A DNA stretch of 64,000 nt, taken from assembly GCF_017313105.1 (NCBI RefSeq), contig NZ_JAFLND010000001.1:248001-312000 (forward strand). Direction: 5' to 3'. This DNA is from [Muricauda] lutisoli (nom. illeg.). GTDB lineage: Bacteria; Bacteroidota; Bacteroidia; Flavobacteriales; Flavobacteriaceae. A model generated the notes under the pieces. That model saw only the letters and a list, made by a program, of their open reading frames with translations. It did not search any database and was not told the DNA's origin. Shown piece after piece: positions 17,338 through 27,235 of this stretch (position 1 is its first letter; each line of letters starts with the position of its first letter). A program made the translations under genes and the position numbers.

Positions 17338-18861
17338 CTAGAAAAAGCCCAATTTGTTCTTATCGTAAGAAATAAGCATGTTTTTGGTCTGGGTGTAATG
17401 GCTGAGCATCATTTTATGGTTTTCTCGTCCAATACCCGACTTTTTGTATCCTCCAAACGGTGCATGGGCAGGGTAGTTGTGATAGCAATTCACCCAAACT
17501 CTACCAGCTTGAATCTGCCTGGAGATTTTATAGGCTTGGTGCATGTCGCGTGTCCAAACCCCTGCACCCAAACCATAAAGGGTATCGTTGGCTATTTCCA
17601 GAGCTTCGGCTTCATCCTTAAAAGTGGTGACACAGACCACAGGACCAAAAATTTCTTCTTGAAAGACACGCATTTTGTTGTTTCCTTTCAAAATAGTGGG
17701 TTGGATGTAATATCCACCTTCCAAACCTTCGTTAAAGGCAGCTTCGCCTCCTGCCAGAACCTCACATCCTTCTTCTTTGCCAATTTGGATGTAGTTCATG
17801 ATTTTCTCGAACTGATCGTTGGATGCTTGGGCCCCCATCATGGTGGTTGGGTCTAGAGGGTGACCAAGTTTAATGGCTTTGGTGCGTTCCACGACACGCT
17901 CAATGAATTTATCATAAATACTTTCCTGTACCAAGATTCTGGATGGGCAGGTACAAACTTCACCTTGGTTCAAGGCGAACATAACCGCGCCTTCCAAACA
18001 TTTGTCGAAGAACTCATCATCTGCATCCATAATGCTTTCGAAGAAAACGTTCGGGGATTTACCGCCCAACTCCAATGTCACAGGAATTATGTTCTTAGAA
18101 GCATATTGCATGATCAATTGTCCTGTAGTGGTCTCTCCCGTGAAGGCAATTTTTTTAATCCGTGGACTGGAGGCCAATGGTTTTCCTGCCTCCAAACCAA
18201 ATCCGTTAACAATATTGAGTACGCCTGCTGGTAAAATATCCTCGATCAGTTCCATTAAAATAAGAATTCCAACAGGCGTTTGCTCTGCAGGCTTGAGTAC
18301 TACACAGTTTCCTGCGGCCAATGCTGGCGCCAATTTCCAAGCGGCCATCAAAATGGGGAAGTTCCAAGGAATAATTTGCCCTACTACACCAAGTGGCTCC
18401 ATTACATTCATGGAAACAGTGTTGCTGTCCAATTCGCTTACCGAACCTTCTTCTGCACGAATTACTCCTGCAAAATACCTGAAGTGGTCAATGGCCAATG
18501 GCATATCCGCAGCACGGGTTTCACGTATCGCCTTCCCATTGTCCCAAGTTTCGGCGCGGGCCAAAGCCTCAAGGTTATTCTCCATCACATCGGCAATCTT
18601 CAATAATAGATTGCTGCGGTATGTGGCGGAGGAATTGTTCCATTCTGGAGCTGCTGCCCATGCAGCATCAATGGCCTTGTCTACATCTTCGGCAGTGGAC
18701 CGTGCAATTTTGGTGAATGCGTTTCCATCTACAGGGGAAATATTGTCAAAATATCCTCCTTTGGTCGGTGGGGTCCATTTTCCACCGATGTAATTTTCAT
18801 ACTGATCTTTGAACTTTGGTTTTTCCAAAACACTACGTTCAGTAGTTTGTACATTGCTCAT
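17338..18861 (-). CDS. NAD-dependent aldehyde dehydrogenase (AldB/ExaC type)
   Basis: Oxidises aldehydes to acids in the cytoplasm. The 507-residue protein has every canonical residue: Asn167 in PWNF, the glutamate base Glu264 in LELGGKSP, and nucleophile Cys303 in [11 protein letters not shown], with the EEIFGPV and [14 protein letters not shown] motifs near the end. The double-Cys EVCTC form is typical of acetaldehyde/glycolaldehyde dehydrogenases of the AldB/ExaC group. It is paired with DUF779 and divergent from an AraC regulator across a 212-base AT-rich region, which suggests control by that regulator. Confidence 0.93.
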   Translation of the reverse strand: MSNVQTTERSVLEKPKFKDQYENYIGGKWTPPTKGGYFDNISPVDGNAFTKIARSTAEDVDKAIDAAWAAAPEWNNSSATYRSNLLLKIADVMENNLEALARAETWDNGKAIRETRAADMPLAIDHFRYFAGVIRAEEGSVSELDSNTVSMNVMEPLGVVGQIIPWNFPILMAAWKLAPALAAGNCVVLKPAEQTPVGILILMELIEDILPAGVLNIVNGFGLEAGKPLASSPRIKKIAFTGETTTGQLIMQYASKNIIPVTLELGGKSPNVFFESIMDADDEFFDKCLEGAVMFALNQGEVCTCPSRILVQESIYDKFIERVVERTKAIKLGHPLDPTTMMGAQASNDQFEKIMNYIQIGKEEGCEVLAGGEAAFNEGLEGGYYIQPTILKGNNKMRVFQEEIFGPVVCVTTFKDEAEALEIANDTLYGLGAGVWTRDMHQAYKISRQIQAGRVWVNCYHNYPAHAPFGGYKKSGIGRENHKMMLSHYTQTKNMLISYDKNKLGFF

Positions 18862-19073
18862 AATACATGTTGTTAAAGTTAATTTTTATGTTCGTTCACA
18901 CTTTGTTCAAGTGGCTGATTTTAAAAGTATTGATTTTGAACCCCGTACATCTGACGTATTCTATTAATGACATGACCAATCCTCTTTGTTTTTATATTTT
19001 TAACAAAATATCATATCATATTTTTTATATTTAGTAAGTATTTACACAATATATTAAGGAGTAGATATTTTAT

Positions 19074-19982
19074 ATGCGGTTACCAGAACGATTTTATAAG
19101 GAGAGAAAACTTGAGCATTTGGTCGAGAACCAAACATCGTACACGTTGAATAACGCATCTATGCACGTTTTTGAGACGCATCTACAGGCCGAAAAAGTGC
19201 TACTTCAATTTGACCAACCTGTACTTGCCTCCATGTTGATAGGAAAAAAGGTAATGCATCTGAGAGACAAAAACTCGTTTGATTTTCTTCCGGGGGAATC
19301 CTTGATACTTCCATCCAACGAAGTCATGTGCATTGATTTTCCCGAAGCGAACGAAGAGAATCCGACACGTTGTTTGGCCATGGCCATTTCTGATGAGAAA
19401 ATAAATAAGGTCATTAATTTGATGAACGAGGTAATGCCCAAACACGACGGTTCCGAATGGGCTTTGATGGATTACAACTACCACTTCACCAACGATGCCA
19501 GTATTTATGGCATTATCCAACGGTTGTTGTATCTGTTCACGGAGAACCATCCGTCCAAGGATTATTTTGTGGACAATATGCTCCAAGAACTGATTATTCG
19601 GATTTTGCAGGGCAACATGCGAGAAAAATATACTCAGAACGCCTCCAAATTAAGCTCAAACAATAGGTTGGCCTATGTGATCGAATATATCTCCCAGCAC
19701 TTGCACGAACCTTTGTCCGTTAGTGACTTGAGCAAGAAGGCCTGTATGAGCGAATCCCACTTCCATAAGACATTTAAGGAAGAATTGGGGGTAACGCCGA
19801 TTGACTACATCAACAGCGAACGCATAAAAATGGCCATCAACCTTTTAAAAGATCCGGATAGGAAAATAAAGGAAATTTATTTGGAATGTGGGTTTGAAAA
19901 CCGTTCCTATTTCAACCGTTTGTTCAAGCGAAAAATTCATGTGTCGCCTGGGGAGTACCAATCAAAATTTGTGAAACACTAA
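19074..19982 (+). CDS. AraC-family transcriptional regulator
   Basis: A 302-residue DNA-binding regulator. The C-terminal AraC/XylS domain (from about residue 200) contains [19 protein letters not shown], then the [18 protein letters not shown] helix and the second helix-turn-helix ending [19 protein letters not shown]. The N-terminal part, with [16 protein letters not shown], reads as an AraC-type cupin ligand domain. An AAGGAG sequence 12 bases before the ATG is Shine-Dalgarno-like, unusual in this phylum. The divergent aldehyde dehydrogenase is its probable target. Its stop shares a CTAA tetranucleotide with the cysS stop. Confidence 0.9.
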   Translation: MRLPERFYKERKLEHLVENQTSYTLNNASMHVFETHLQAEKVLLQFDQPVLASMLIGKKVMHLRDKNSFDFLPGESLILPSNEVMCIDFPEANEENPTRCLAMAISDEKINKVINLMNEVMPKHDGSEWALMDYNYHFTNDASIYGIIQRLLYLFTENHPSKDYFVDNMLQELIIRILQGNMREKYTQNASKLSSNNRLAYVIEYISQHLHEPLSVSDLSKKACMSESHFHKTFKEELGVTPIDYINSERIKMAINLLKDPDRKIKEIYLECGFENRSYFNRLFKRKIHVSPGEYQSKFVKH

Positions 19983-21460
19983 TTTACGCTGAAGGTAGTC
20001 CCGTCCTTGCCATCTTTGATCTGAATACCCAATTCGACCAATTGATCTCTAATTTTGTCAGAAGTAGCGAAGTCCTTGTTCGCGCGAGCTTCGTTTCTAA
20101 TATCGATCAATAATTCCATCACTCCGTTGAGTGTATTGGAATCATCTTTGGTCATGGATTGGTTTTCAATACCAAGCACATCGTAAACAAAGGCTTTGAG
20201 CGAACCTGCAAGAACCTCCCTATCTTCTGCGGAAATAGTTTCCTTGTCCTCCTTGATCAAGTTGATATGTTTAACGGCCTCGAACAACTGGGCAATCAAA
20301 ATCGGTGTATTGAAGTCGTCGTTCATGGCATCGTAGCATTTCTGCTTCCAAGCGGCCACATCAAAATCTGATGTGGCACCTGTTTTTAGCGTATCGACAC
20401 TATCAAGGGCATCCATCAAACGGTTATATCCTTTTTCGGAGGCTTGCAAAGCTTCATCACTAAGGTCCAAAATACTGGTGTAGTGGGCCTGCATCATAAA
20501 AAAGCGAACAACTGCAGGTGTATATGGCTTGCTCAAAATGTTATTGTCACCACTAAAAATCTCTGCAGGGTAAATATTGTTGTCCGTGGATTTGGACATT
20601 TTTCTGCCGTTTAGGGTCAGCATATTGGCATGCATCCAATAGTTTACAGGCGATTTTCCCGTGCTGGCCTCTGCCTGTGCAATCTCGCACTCATGGTGGG
20701 GAAATTTAAGGTCCATTCCTCCGCCGTGAATATCAAAGGTTTCGCCCAAATATTTGGTGCTCATGGCAGTACACTCCAAATGCCATCCTGGGAAACCATC
20801 TCCCCAAGGGGAAGGCCAACGCATGATGTGCTGTGGTTCCGCTTTTTTCCAAAGGGCAAAATCCTGTGGGTTTCTTTTTTCGTCCTGGGCGGTAAGTTCG
20901 CGGGTGTTGGTGATCATATCCTCCAACTTTCTACCGCTCAATTTGCCGTAATCATGGTCTTTGTTGAACTTGATCACGTCAAAATAAACCGAACCGTTTG
21001 CCTCGTAGGCCAATCCTTTTTCAAGAATCTCTTTGATGATCTCTATCTGTTCAATGATATGACCTGTAGCAGTTGGTTCAATGCTCGGTGGCAGTAAGTT
21101 GAATAATTGGAGGGTGTTGTGGAAGTCCACAGTGTAGCGTTGTACCACCTCCATCGGCTCAATCTGCTCCAATTTGGCTTTTTTGGCAATTTTGTCCTCA
21201 CCTTCGTCCGCATCGTTTTCCAAATGCCCGGCATCTGTAATGTTTCGCACGTAGCGAACCTTGTACCCCAAATGTTTGAAGTATCGGAAAATCATATCAA
21301 AAGACATGAAAGTACGGCAATTGCCCAAGTGTACATTGCTGTAAACGGTGGGTCCGCAGACGTACATACCTACATGACCTTCATTTATAGGTTTGAATAT
21401 GTCTTTTTTTCCAGTAAGTGAATTATGGATTCTTAAGGTTTGGTCTTTGTACAATTGCAT
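19979..21460 (-). CDS. cysS: Cysteinyl-tRNA synthetase
   Basis: Class I synthetase charging tRNA-Cys. The 493-residue protein has the HIGH-type motif as HLGN at 44-47 just after [14 protein letters not shown] at 287-291, and zinc ligands consistent with Cys35, Cys230 (GWHLEC), and His255/Cys258 (HHECE). The C-terminal helical anticodon-binding DALR-like part ends about residue 490. The gene lies 15 bases behind folE and is tail-to-tail with the AraC gene, overlapping it by four bases. Confidence 0.97.
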   Translation of the reverse strand: MQLYKDQTLRIHNSLTGKKDIFKPINEGHVGMYVCGPTVYSNVHLGNCRTFMSFDMIFRYFKHLGYKVRYVRNITDAGHLENDADEGEDKIAKKAKLEQIEPMEVVQRYTVDFHNTLQLFNLLPPSIEPTATGHIIEQIEIIKEILEKGLAYEANGSVYFDVIKFNKDHDYGKLSGRKLEDMITNTRELTAQDEKRNPQDFALWKKAEPQHIMRWPSPWGDGFPGWHLECTAMSTKYLGETFDIHGGGMDLKFPHHECEIAQAEASTGKSPVNYWMHANMLTLNGRKMSKSTDNNIYPAEIFSGDNNILSKPYTPAVVRFFMMQAHYTSILDLSDEALQASEKGYNRLMDALDSVDTLKTGATSDFDVAAWKQKCYDAMNDDFNTPILIAQLFEAVKHINLIKEDKETISAEDREVLAGSLKAFVYDVLGIENQSMTKDDSNTLNGVMELLIDIRNEARANKDFATSDKIRDQLVELGIQIKDGKDGTTFSVN

Positions 21461-21475
21461 TTAAACAGTTGGTGT

Positions 21476-22156
21476 TTAAAATTCGGTATCTAGGTTGATG
21501 TAATCCAAAAATTCTCTTCGTGTGGCTTCTTCCTTGAACTTTCCACCATATTCAGCGGTCACTGTGCTGCTATCGATATCCCGTATTCCTCTGGAATTCA
21601 CACAAAGGTGTTTGGCATCGATAACGCAAGCAACATCTTCTGTACCCAATACTTTTTGAAGCTCTTTTACAATTTGGATGTTCATACGTTCCTGAACTTG
21701 TGGTCGCTTTGCAAAATAATCCACCACGCGGTTCATTTTGGAAAGGCCCACAACGGTTCCGTTGGAAATATAGGCAATGTGTGCCCGCCCAACAATGGGC
21801 AATAAGTGGTGCTCACAAGTGGAATAGACCACAATGTTTTTTTCCACTAACATTTCACCATATTTGTACTTATTGTCAAAAGTTGACGATTTTGGCTTTC
21901 TGTCGGGATGCAATCCGCCAAAGATTTCCTGTACATACATTTTGGCCACTCTTTTTGGAGTGCCCTTTAAACTGTCGTCATCCAAATCGAGACCCAGCGT
22001 AAGCATAATTTCCCTTACGTTTTTTTGTATTCTTTCGATTTTTTCTTCATCGCTCAATACAAAAGCATCGTCCCTCATTGGGGTATCCGTTGAGGAACCA
22101 ACGTGGTCGTTTCCTCTTTCTTCATATTGTTCTTCCAATGCCTGCTCTAGTTTCAT
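21476..22156 (-). CDS. folE: GTP cyclohydrolase I
   Basis: Converts GTP to 7,8-dihydroneopterin triphosphate, the first step of folate/pterin synthesis. The 226-residue protein has an acidic N-terminal extension (residues 1-40), then the conserved core with YSTCEHHLLPIVGRAHIAYI, containing the zinc ligands Cys and His, and DVACVIDAKHLCVNSRGI with the third zinc cysteine. It precedes cysS by 15 bases in the same direction and has a good -7 element at 22176-22183. Confidence 0.97.
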   Translation of the reverse strand: MKLEQALEEQYEERGNDHVGSSTDTPMRDDAFVLSDEEKIERIQKNVREIMLTLGLDLDDDSLKGTPKRVAKMYVQEIFGGLHPDRKPKSSTFDNKYKYGEMLVEKNIVVYSTCEHHLLPIVGRAHIAYISNGTVVGLSKMNRVVDYFAKRPQVQERMNIQIVKELQKVLGTEDVACVIDAKHLCVNSRGIRDIDSSTVTAEYGGKFKEEATRREFLDYINLDTEF

Positions 22157-22175
22157 AGCTACTGCTTAAGAGGAG

Positions 22176-22183
22176 CAAAGATA
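22176..22183 (-). promoter_or_regulatory. -7 element for folE
   Basis: On the minus strand this reads TATCTTTG, matching TAnnTTTG, 20 bases before the folE start. No clear TTG lies at -33. Confidence 0.5.
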
Positions 22184-22289
22184 TACATTAATGACCGATT
22201 TAACATCTGCTATCGGGGGTTTGACAACATAAATTATTGTTAACCCTAGCACCACGGTACTTTTATAATGCCCAAACCTACAGTCTTTT

Positions 22290-24092
22290 ATGTTTAGAAC
22301 CTTAACAAAGACCTTACTGATACTATTATTTTGGCAGACTGCACAAGGGCAGGTGGCCCAAGATTGTGCAGATGCTATTCCTATTTGTAGCAATACACCG
22401 ATCAATGGGGGAACCAGTGGTTTTGGTTCGGACGACTTTAATGGTGCAACGGCCAGTGGGTGTTTGGAACCGACGGTTGCGGGTACTATCGAATCCAATT
22501 CTGCTTGGTATCGTTTTAGGACGGCCGAAGCTGGGCAATTGGGTTTCAACATTGGGCACAATAGTAACGAAGACTGGGACTTTGCCCTATACCAAGCTAC
22601 GGATTGCAGTGATTTGGGCGAACCTGTCCGTTGTAACTTTTTTGATAATAGTGAAAATACCACTTTCATTGGGGTAGGGGAAGACCCTACAGGTAATGAG
22701 GATTCCGTACATTATGAAGACTGGCTTCAAGTGGAGGCTGGCGAGGAATACTACCTTTTCATAAATAACTTTAGCAATGTAAATTCTGGATTTTCCATTC
22801 AGTTTACGGGTAATATTTGGGTGGATTATCCCAATAGCGCATTGGATTGTGCCATTGTAAGTAATTTATTGGGGCCGCCGATTTCTGCTTGCGAGGGAGA
22901 TGATGTGGTGTTGGACGCCACTACTTCCGGGGCCATCAATTATGAGTGGTATAGTGATACGGGAAGTGGTTATCAACTTATCATTGGAGCCAACGGTGCA
23001 ACGTACAATGTTCAGAATACGGGGCAGTACCGGGTTGTGGTCATCACATCTACCGAAAACATTGTGAGTGATGTACAAGTTGGATTCAATGAAGTGCCCG
23101 TTACAGGTATGCTTGCAGATGAAACCTTTTGCCACGAGGTTGATATGGTCTTTGACCTGAACAGTAAAAACACGGAAGCCTTGGGAGGTATGGATCCTGA
23201 TGATTTTGTTGTCAGTTACCACGGTTCGCAAACCGATGCGGACATGGGTATCCATCCTTTGGAAAAACAATATCCGTTGATGGGAGGTTCTGAAACCATA
23301 TATGTTAGAACAACCTCCTTGGCAAACCCAGATTGTTACGATGCATCGCAACGCTTTGTTTTGAACGCCATTGAAACCCCATTCTTAACTTTTGATGAGC
23401 AAGCGGTAATCTGCGAAGCTGTTGGAAGTATAGAAATAGGGGAAACACAGCCCAACCCCAATTATATCTATCTGTGGAGTACGGGAGAGCAGACCCCGTC
23501 CATAACAGTGTCCGATGCGGGAGAATATACTTTAACAGTTACTAATCAATCCAACGGAATTAGTTGTGAAGCTAGCCGCACGGTATCTGTCGAAATTTCG
23601 ACGAATCCCCAAATCTCCAGTATCGATATAGAGGATATGAGTGTGAACAACACGGTAACCATCAATACGGAAAACAATGGTATGTACGAATTTAGTATGG
23701 ATGGGGGGGAGTATCAGAACAGTAATGTTTTTGAAGCTGTTTCTCCTGGTGTACACACCGTAAACATGCGCGATCTTTTTGGTTGTGGGGTGGTCGAAGA
23801 AGATATTGTGGTAGTAGGGTATTTGGCCATTTTTTCACCCAATGGCGATGTGTTGAACGAAACTTGGCAGATAGAAGGTCTTTCTACCTTGAATTCGCCC
23901 ATTGTTACGATTTATGATCGGTATGGCAAACTCATCAAGCAAATGAACGAGTTCGACGCCGGTTGGGATGGAAGTTTTCAAGGGAAGCCTTTACCGTCCA
24001 CCGATTATTGGTTCAAACTATCTTACATTGATGATGATGGGAACCGTACGTATGCCAAATATTTACAGAGTCATTTTTCTTTAAGACGATAA
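22290..24092 (+). CDS. Secreted protein with T9SS type B C-terminal domain
   Basis: A 600-residue exported protein. A signal peptide (to about residue 21, TAQGQ) is followed by a Cys-containing domain beginning AQDCADAIPICS, an Ig-like region around 200-265 (CEGDDVVLDATTSG), further strand-rich repeats, and a gliding-motility-associated C-terminal domain (about 515-600) with FSPNGD, YDRYGKLIKQ, GWDGSFQGKPLPSTDYWF and the terminal HFSLRR. The latter is the type B sorting signal for the type IX secretion system, so the protein is probably released or anchored at the surface. The next gene is a shorter paralogue. Its specific ligand is unknown. Confidence 0.88.
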   Translation: MFRTLTKTLLILLFWQTAQGQVAQDCADAIPICSNTPINGGTSGFGSDDFNGATASGCLEPTVAGTIESNSAWYRFRTAEAGQLGFNIGHNSNEDWDFALYQATDCSDLGEPVRCNFFDNSENTTFIGVGEDPTGNEDSVHYEDWLQVEAGEEYYLFINNFSNVNSGFSIQFTGNIWVDYPNSALDCAIVSNLLGPPISACEGDDVVLDATTSGAINYEWYSDTGSGYQLIIGANGATYNVQNTGQYRVVVITSTENIVSDVQVGFNEVPVTGMLADETFCHEVDMVFDLNSKNTEALGGMDPDDFVVSYHGSQTDADMGIHPLEKQYPLMGGSETIYVRTTSLANPDCYDASQRFVLNAIETPFLTFDEQAVICEAVGSIEIGETQPNPNYIYLWSTGEQTPSITVSDAGEYTLTVTNQSNGISCEASRTVSVEISTNPQISSIDIEDMSVNNTVTINTENNGMYEFSMDGGEYQNSNVFEAVSPGVHTVNMRDLFGCGVVEEDIVVVGYLAIFSPNGDVLNETWQIEGLSTLNSPIVTIYDRYGKLIKQMNEFDAGWDGSFQGKPLPSTDYWFKLSYIDDDGNRTYAKYLQSHFSLRR

Positions 24093-24201
24093 TAGCTTGT
24101 TCGTTCATCGATTAACTACAAATTTCTTCGATAAAAACATACTAAAAGAATGAATTGGGGAGTTATACTGCATATAGAATAACCAATAGCCCCAAAATTC
24201 T

Positions 24202-25644
24202 ATGCGAGCTCTATTTAGCGCTATTTGTTTCTTTTTTCTTGCACAAGTGGTTAGCGCACAAAACTCTCCGGATTGCAGAACAGCAATACCAGTTTGTGCA
24301 GATGCGCCTATTTTGGGAACTACCGATGGTGGTGGTGATATTGATGATTTCGATCCTGAAGTCATTACTCAGACCGGATGTTTGGAAAAGGGAAGTGTCA
24401 GTTCCGCCAATATTGAGAACAATACGGGATGGTTTGTATTTAGGGCTGGTATGGATGGTCAGATCGGTTTTGATATTGAAGCCCTACCTGTAAACCCTGG
24501 TAGTCCAATTACCGCGGAATGGGATTTTGCACTGTATGGCCCTTTTGATGAAACTTCCAATGAAAACTTTTGTACCATTATTGGGGATGGTTCCGCGCAG
24601 CCGATACGATGTAATTACGAATACAATGAGACCAATTTTACCGGAATAGGTGTAAATCCAGTTGATGGTCGGGAAGGGGCCCCGTTTGTAAAAGGAAGCC
24701 AGAACACTTATGATGAATGGTTGAATGTTAGGCAGGGAGAGGTTTATTACCTCTACATCAACAACTACAATACCAATTTTGATGATGAGCCAGAGGACTT
24801 TATCTTAACCTTTACGGGCAGCTCGGTGGATGAAGATCAGAATACTGCATTGGATTGTACGCTAAGGGATGAGTTCTTAGGGTTCGATATTGTTGCTTGT
24901 GAAGGTGATCCCGATATTGTGCTTTCTGCCTTAAACTCTCCTGTAGGGCCAAGCATTGCGAATATTACTTGGGAATTGGACGCAGAAGATAATGGTACTT
25001 ACGAAACAATTTTGGCTTCAGGGGCCGGAGAAACTGAACTGACGGTCTCAAGCCCAAATTCCGGTCGTTATCGCGTTACTATTGAATCTACATTTGGAAC
25101 AACCGTTACCGATGATATCCTCATTACCTTTTATGGGACGCCCGAACTTGATGAAGTTAGAGTGATCGATGATTTGGTGAATAGTGAACAAACAGATCCT
25201 TACAATATTGAGATCGTTCCCGTGGGAGATGGTAACTACGAATATGCGATTAACGGAGGTGAATTTCAGGACGACCCAATGTTCTATGATGTGCCACCTG
25301 GTACCAATACGGTTGTAATAAACGATAAAAATGGTTGTGGTGCTACCGAACCCATTGAGTTTTTAGTAGTGGGATACCCAAAATTCTTCACGCCAAATAG
25401 CGACGGTGTCCACGATAACTGGAATGTTTATGGGGTAGAACAGTTGATTAACCCCGTTGTGTTCATTTTTGATCGTTATGGAAAACTATTAAAACAAATT
25501 GATGTAAACATTGGATGGGACGGCACCTTTAATGGTAGGGATATGCCCTCTTCGGATTACTGGTTTAGATTGGATTATGAACGGGACGATGATGGTGTTT
25601 TGGTCGCTACATCAGTTCGTAGGCATTTTTCATTGGTGCGATAA
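24202..25644 (+). CDS. Secreted protein with T9SS type B C-terminal domain (paralogue)
   Basis: A 480-residue relative of the preceding protein: signal peptide ending VVSAQ, the same opening NSPDCRTAIPVCADAPI, the ENNTGWFVFRAG and YYLYINNYN strands, one Ig-like segment after CEGDPDIVLSA, and a C-terminal T9SS type B domain (FFTPNSDGVHDNWN, FDRYGKLLKQ, SSDYWFRLDY, HFSLVR). It lacks the middle repeats of its neighbour, which explains the shorter length. The 109-base spacing and shared orientation suggest tandem duplication and possibly co-transcription. Confidence 0.88.
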   Translation: MRALFSAICFFFLAQVVSAQNSPDCRTAIPVCADAPILGTTDGGGDIDDFDPEVITQTGCLEKGSVSSANIENNTGWFVFRAGMDGQIGFDIEALPVNPGSPITAEWDFALYGPFDETSNENFCTIIGDGSAQPIRCNYEYNETNFTGIGVNPVDGREGAPFVKGSQNTYDEWLNVRQGEVYYLYINNYNTNFDDEPEDFILTFTGSSVDEDQNTALDCTLRDEFLGFDIVACEGDPDIVLSALNSPVGPSIANITWELDAEDNGTYETILASGAGETELTVSSPNSGRYRVTIESTFGTTVTDDILITFYGTPELDEVRVIDDLVNSEQTDPYNIEIVPVGDGNYEYAINGGEFQDDPMFYDVPPGTNTVVINDKNGCGATEPIEFLVVGYPKFFTPNSDGVHDNWNVYGVEQLINPVVFIFDRYGKLLKQIDVNIGWDGTFNGRDMPSSDYWFRLDYERDDDGVLVATSVRRHFSLVR

Positions 25645-25648
25645 AAAA

Positions 25649-25673
25649 AAGGCCGGAATTTCTTCCAGCCTTG
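25649..25673. terminator. Bidirectional terminator
   Basis: AAGGCCGGAA and TTCCAGCCTT pair with one mismatch, with A-rich sequence on the left serving as a T run for the minus-strand porin gene. Confidence 0.55.
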
Positions 25674-25696
25674 TATATAATTTTCTTTTTCACTTT

Positions 25697-27199
25697 TTAG
25701 AATTTCAAGGTATAGCCCAAAGAAATGTTGGTGTTTATTCTATTGATCAGTGCAGCGCTATCAATACCGCCATCAAAGAAGTAAGAGTTTATATCTTGTT
25801 CTGTTCTGCTATAGGCCAAATCTAATCGGCTTGCTCCAAAGTTGTAGCCTATACCTGCGGAAAAACCGTTTAGGTCACCAATAAAATCACTGTTTTCATA
25901 AGGACTTTCTTCGAACCTGTAACCTGCCCTAAGACTAACCTCTTCTATTCGGTATTCCCCTCCCAAACGATATGAGTTCACAGCTCCCAAGGTACTGGCA
26001 ATAAAATCGTTTTCCGCGGTAAAATTTGGATCGGAAGTAGGCCTAAGCTCTGCTTTGGACATATCTTGATAGGTATAATCCAAACTTATGAGTCCGTCTT
26101 GCCCAAATACAAGAGCAACACTACCGGTGTATTTTTCCGGTGTTTTTATTCTATATTCATCATAAAGATTTACAATGTTAAAGTTGATGAAATCAATGTC
26201 CGATACCGCTAGGTTACTATTGATTCGTTGGCTGGTGTCATCTGTCAATGTATACCATGTTGGTGATTGATAACTACCGCCAATCCGAATGGACTGGTTT
26301 ACTTTTGCAATTGCTCCCAAGCTAAAAGAGAAACCATAGCCTTCGGTATGAAGCAAATTATCGAAAGAGGTGTACTGTATCGGTGAGTCCGCATCGTAAC
26401 CATCTTCATCAAGATAGGAGACCCTATCATATATAACATTGTGGAAGTTCACCGATGCACCTAAGTACAAATCTTCCTTATACTGACCGGCAAAATTTAA
26501 AGTGAATTTGCTATTGTAGCCAGATGTGTTCTGTAAATATCTTTGATTTACACTTCCGTATTGTGCATTGGAGAAATAGGAAGTGTTTTGATCATCGTCT
26601 TCAACAGATTCTATAATACCGGATTGAAACCCTAAAAATGCTTGTTGGGCCGAGTATCCCAGATTGGCACCGATATCCAAATAAGCATCCTCTATGAATT
26701 CTCCCTGTTGCGTACGTAGTGGCCCCAAGGGCTCTCCTTGTGCAAAGTTGAGGAAATAATTGTCTACACCTACAGCGGTGTTCCCAGATGCGGTAAACTC
26801 ATTATCAAAATTTTGCACCATGTCGTAGTTGAATGCCAATGCGATTTTTTTCCAGGGACTATCTGTCGACGAATTGAATACAAATACACCACCAACTTGA
26901 TTGAAATCCAAAGAATTGGAAGTGGTATTTCTTAGGCCATTGCCATAAAATGCATCATTGTTTACATGATAGTTGGAGCCTGTGAACCCTATCTCACTAA
27001 AATTAAAGACTGCTGAACCGGCAGGGTTAACATTAAGTGCGGACAAATCTCCTCCCAATGCTCCAAATGCTCCTCCCATTGCCTGAAACCTCGCGGTTCC
27101 TTGAAGGTTTTCCGTACTGTAGCGGAGAACATCGTCAATGGTCTGTGCACTTGCGAAAGTGCATGCCAATACCATGATGAAAGTCAATATTCTTTTCAT
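25697..27199 (-). CDS. OmpP1/FadL-family outer-membrane transporter
   Basis: A 500-residue barrel protein with signal peptide ending CTFASAQ. The opening after the signal (DDVLRYSTENLQGTARFQAMGG, read as FadL hatch) and the AFGALGGDLSALNVNPAG segment are diagnostic for the OmpP1/FadL/TodX family, which passes hydrophobic molecules such as long-chain fatty acids across the outer membrane. The C-terminus NTNISLGYTLKF ends in Phe, as outer-membrane barrels do. It is 36 bases downstream of the low-complexity lipoprotein gene in the same direction, so the two may be one unit. Confidence 0.9.
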   Translation of the reverse strand: MKRILTFIMVLACTFASAQTIDDVLRYSTENLQGTARFQAMGGAFGALGGDLSALNVNPAGSAVFNFSEIGFTGSNYHVNNDAFYGNGLRNTTSNSLDFNQVGGVFVFNSSTDSPWKKIALAFNYDMVQNFDNEFTASGNTAVGVDNYFLNFAQGEPLGPLRTQQGEFIEDAYLDIGANLGYSAQQAFLGFQSGIIESVEDDDQNTSYFSNAQYGSVNQRYLQNTSGYNSKFTLNFAGQYKEDLYLGASVNFHNVIYDRVSYLDEDGYDADSPIQYTSFDNLLHTEGYGFSFSLGAIAKVNQSIRIGGSYQSPTWYTLTDDTSQRINSNLAVSDIDFINFNIVNLYDEYRIKTPEKYTGSVALVFGQDGLISLDYTYQDMSKAELRPTSDPNFTAENDFIASTLGAVNSYRLGGEYRIEEVSLRAGYRFEESPYENSDFIGDLNGFSAGIGYNFGASRLDLAYSRTEQDINSYFFDGGIDSAALINRINTNISLGYTLKF

Positions 27200-27235
27200 T
27201 TCTTCTGATTTAGATTAATCGATAAGTTTATGGAA

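Noticed and set aside
18002-18793. A 263-codon plus-strand frame in the aldehyde dehydrogenase gene.
   Set aside because: The opposite strand carries all catalytic residues of the dehydrogenase; the frame is a shadow.
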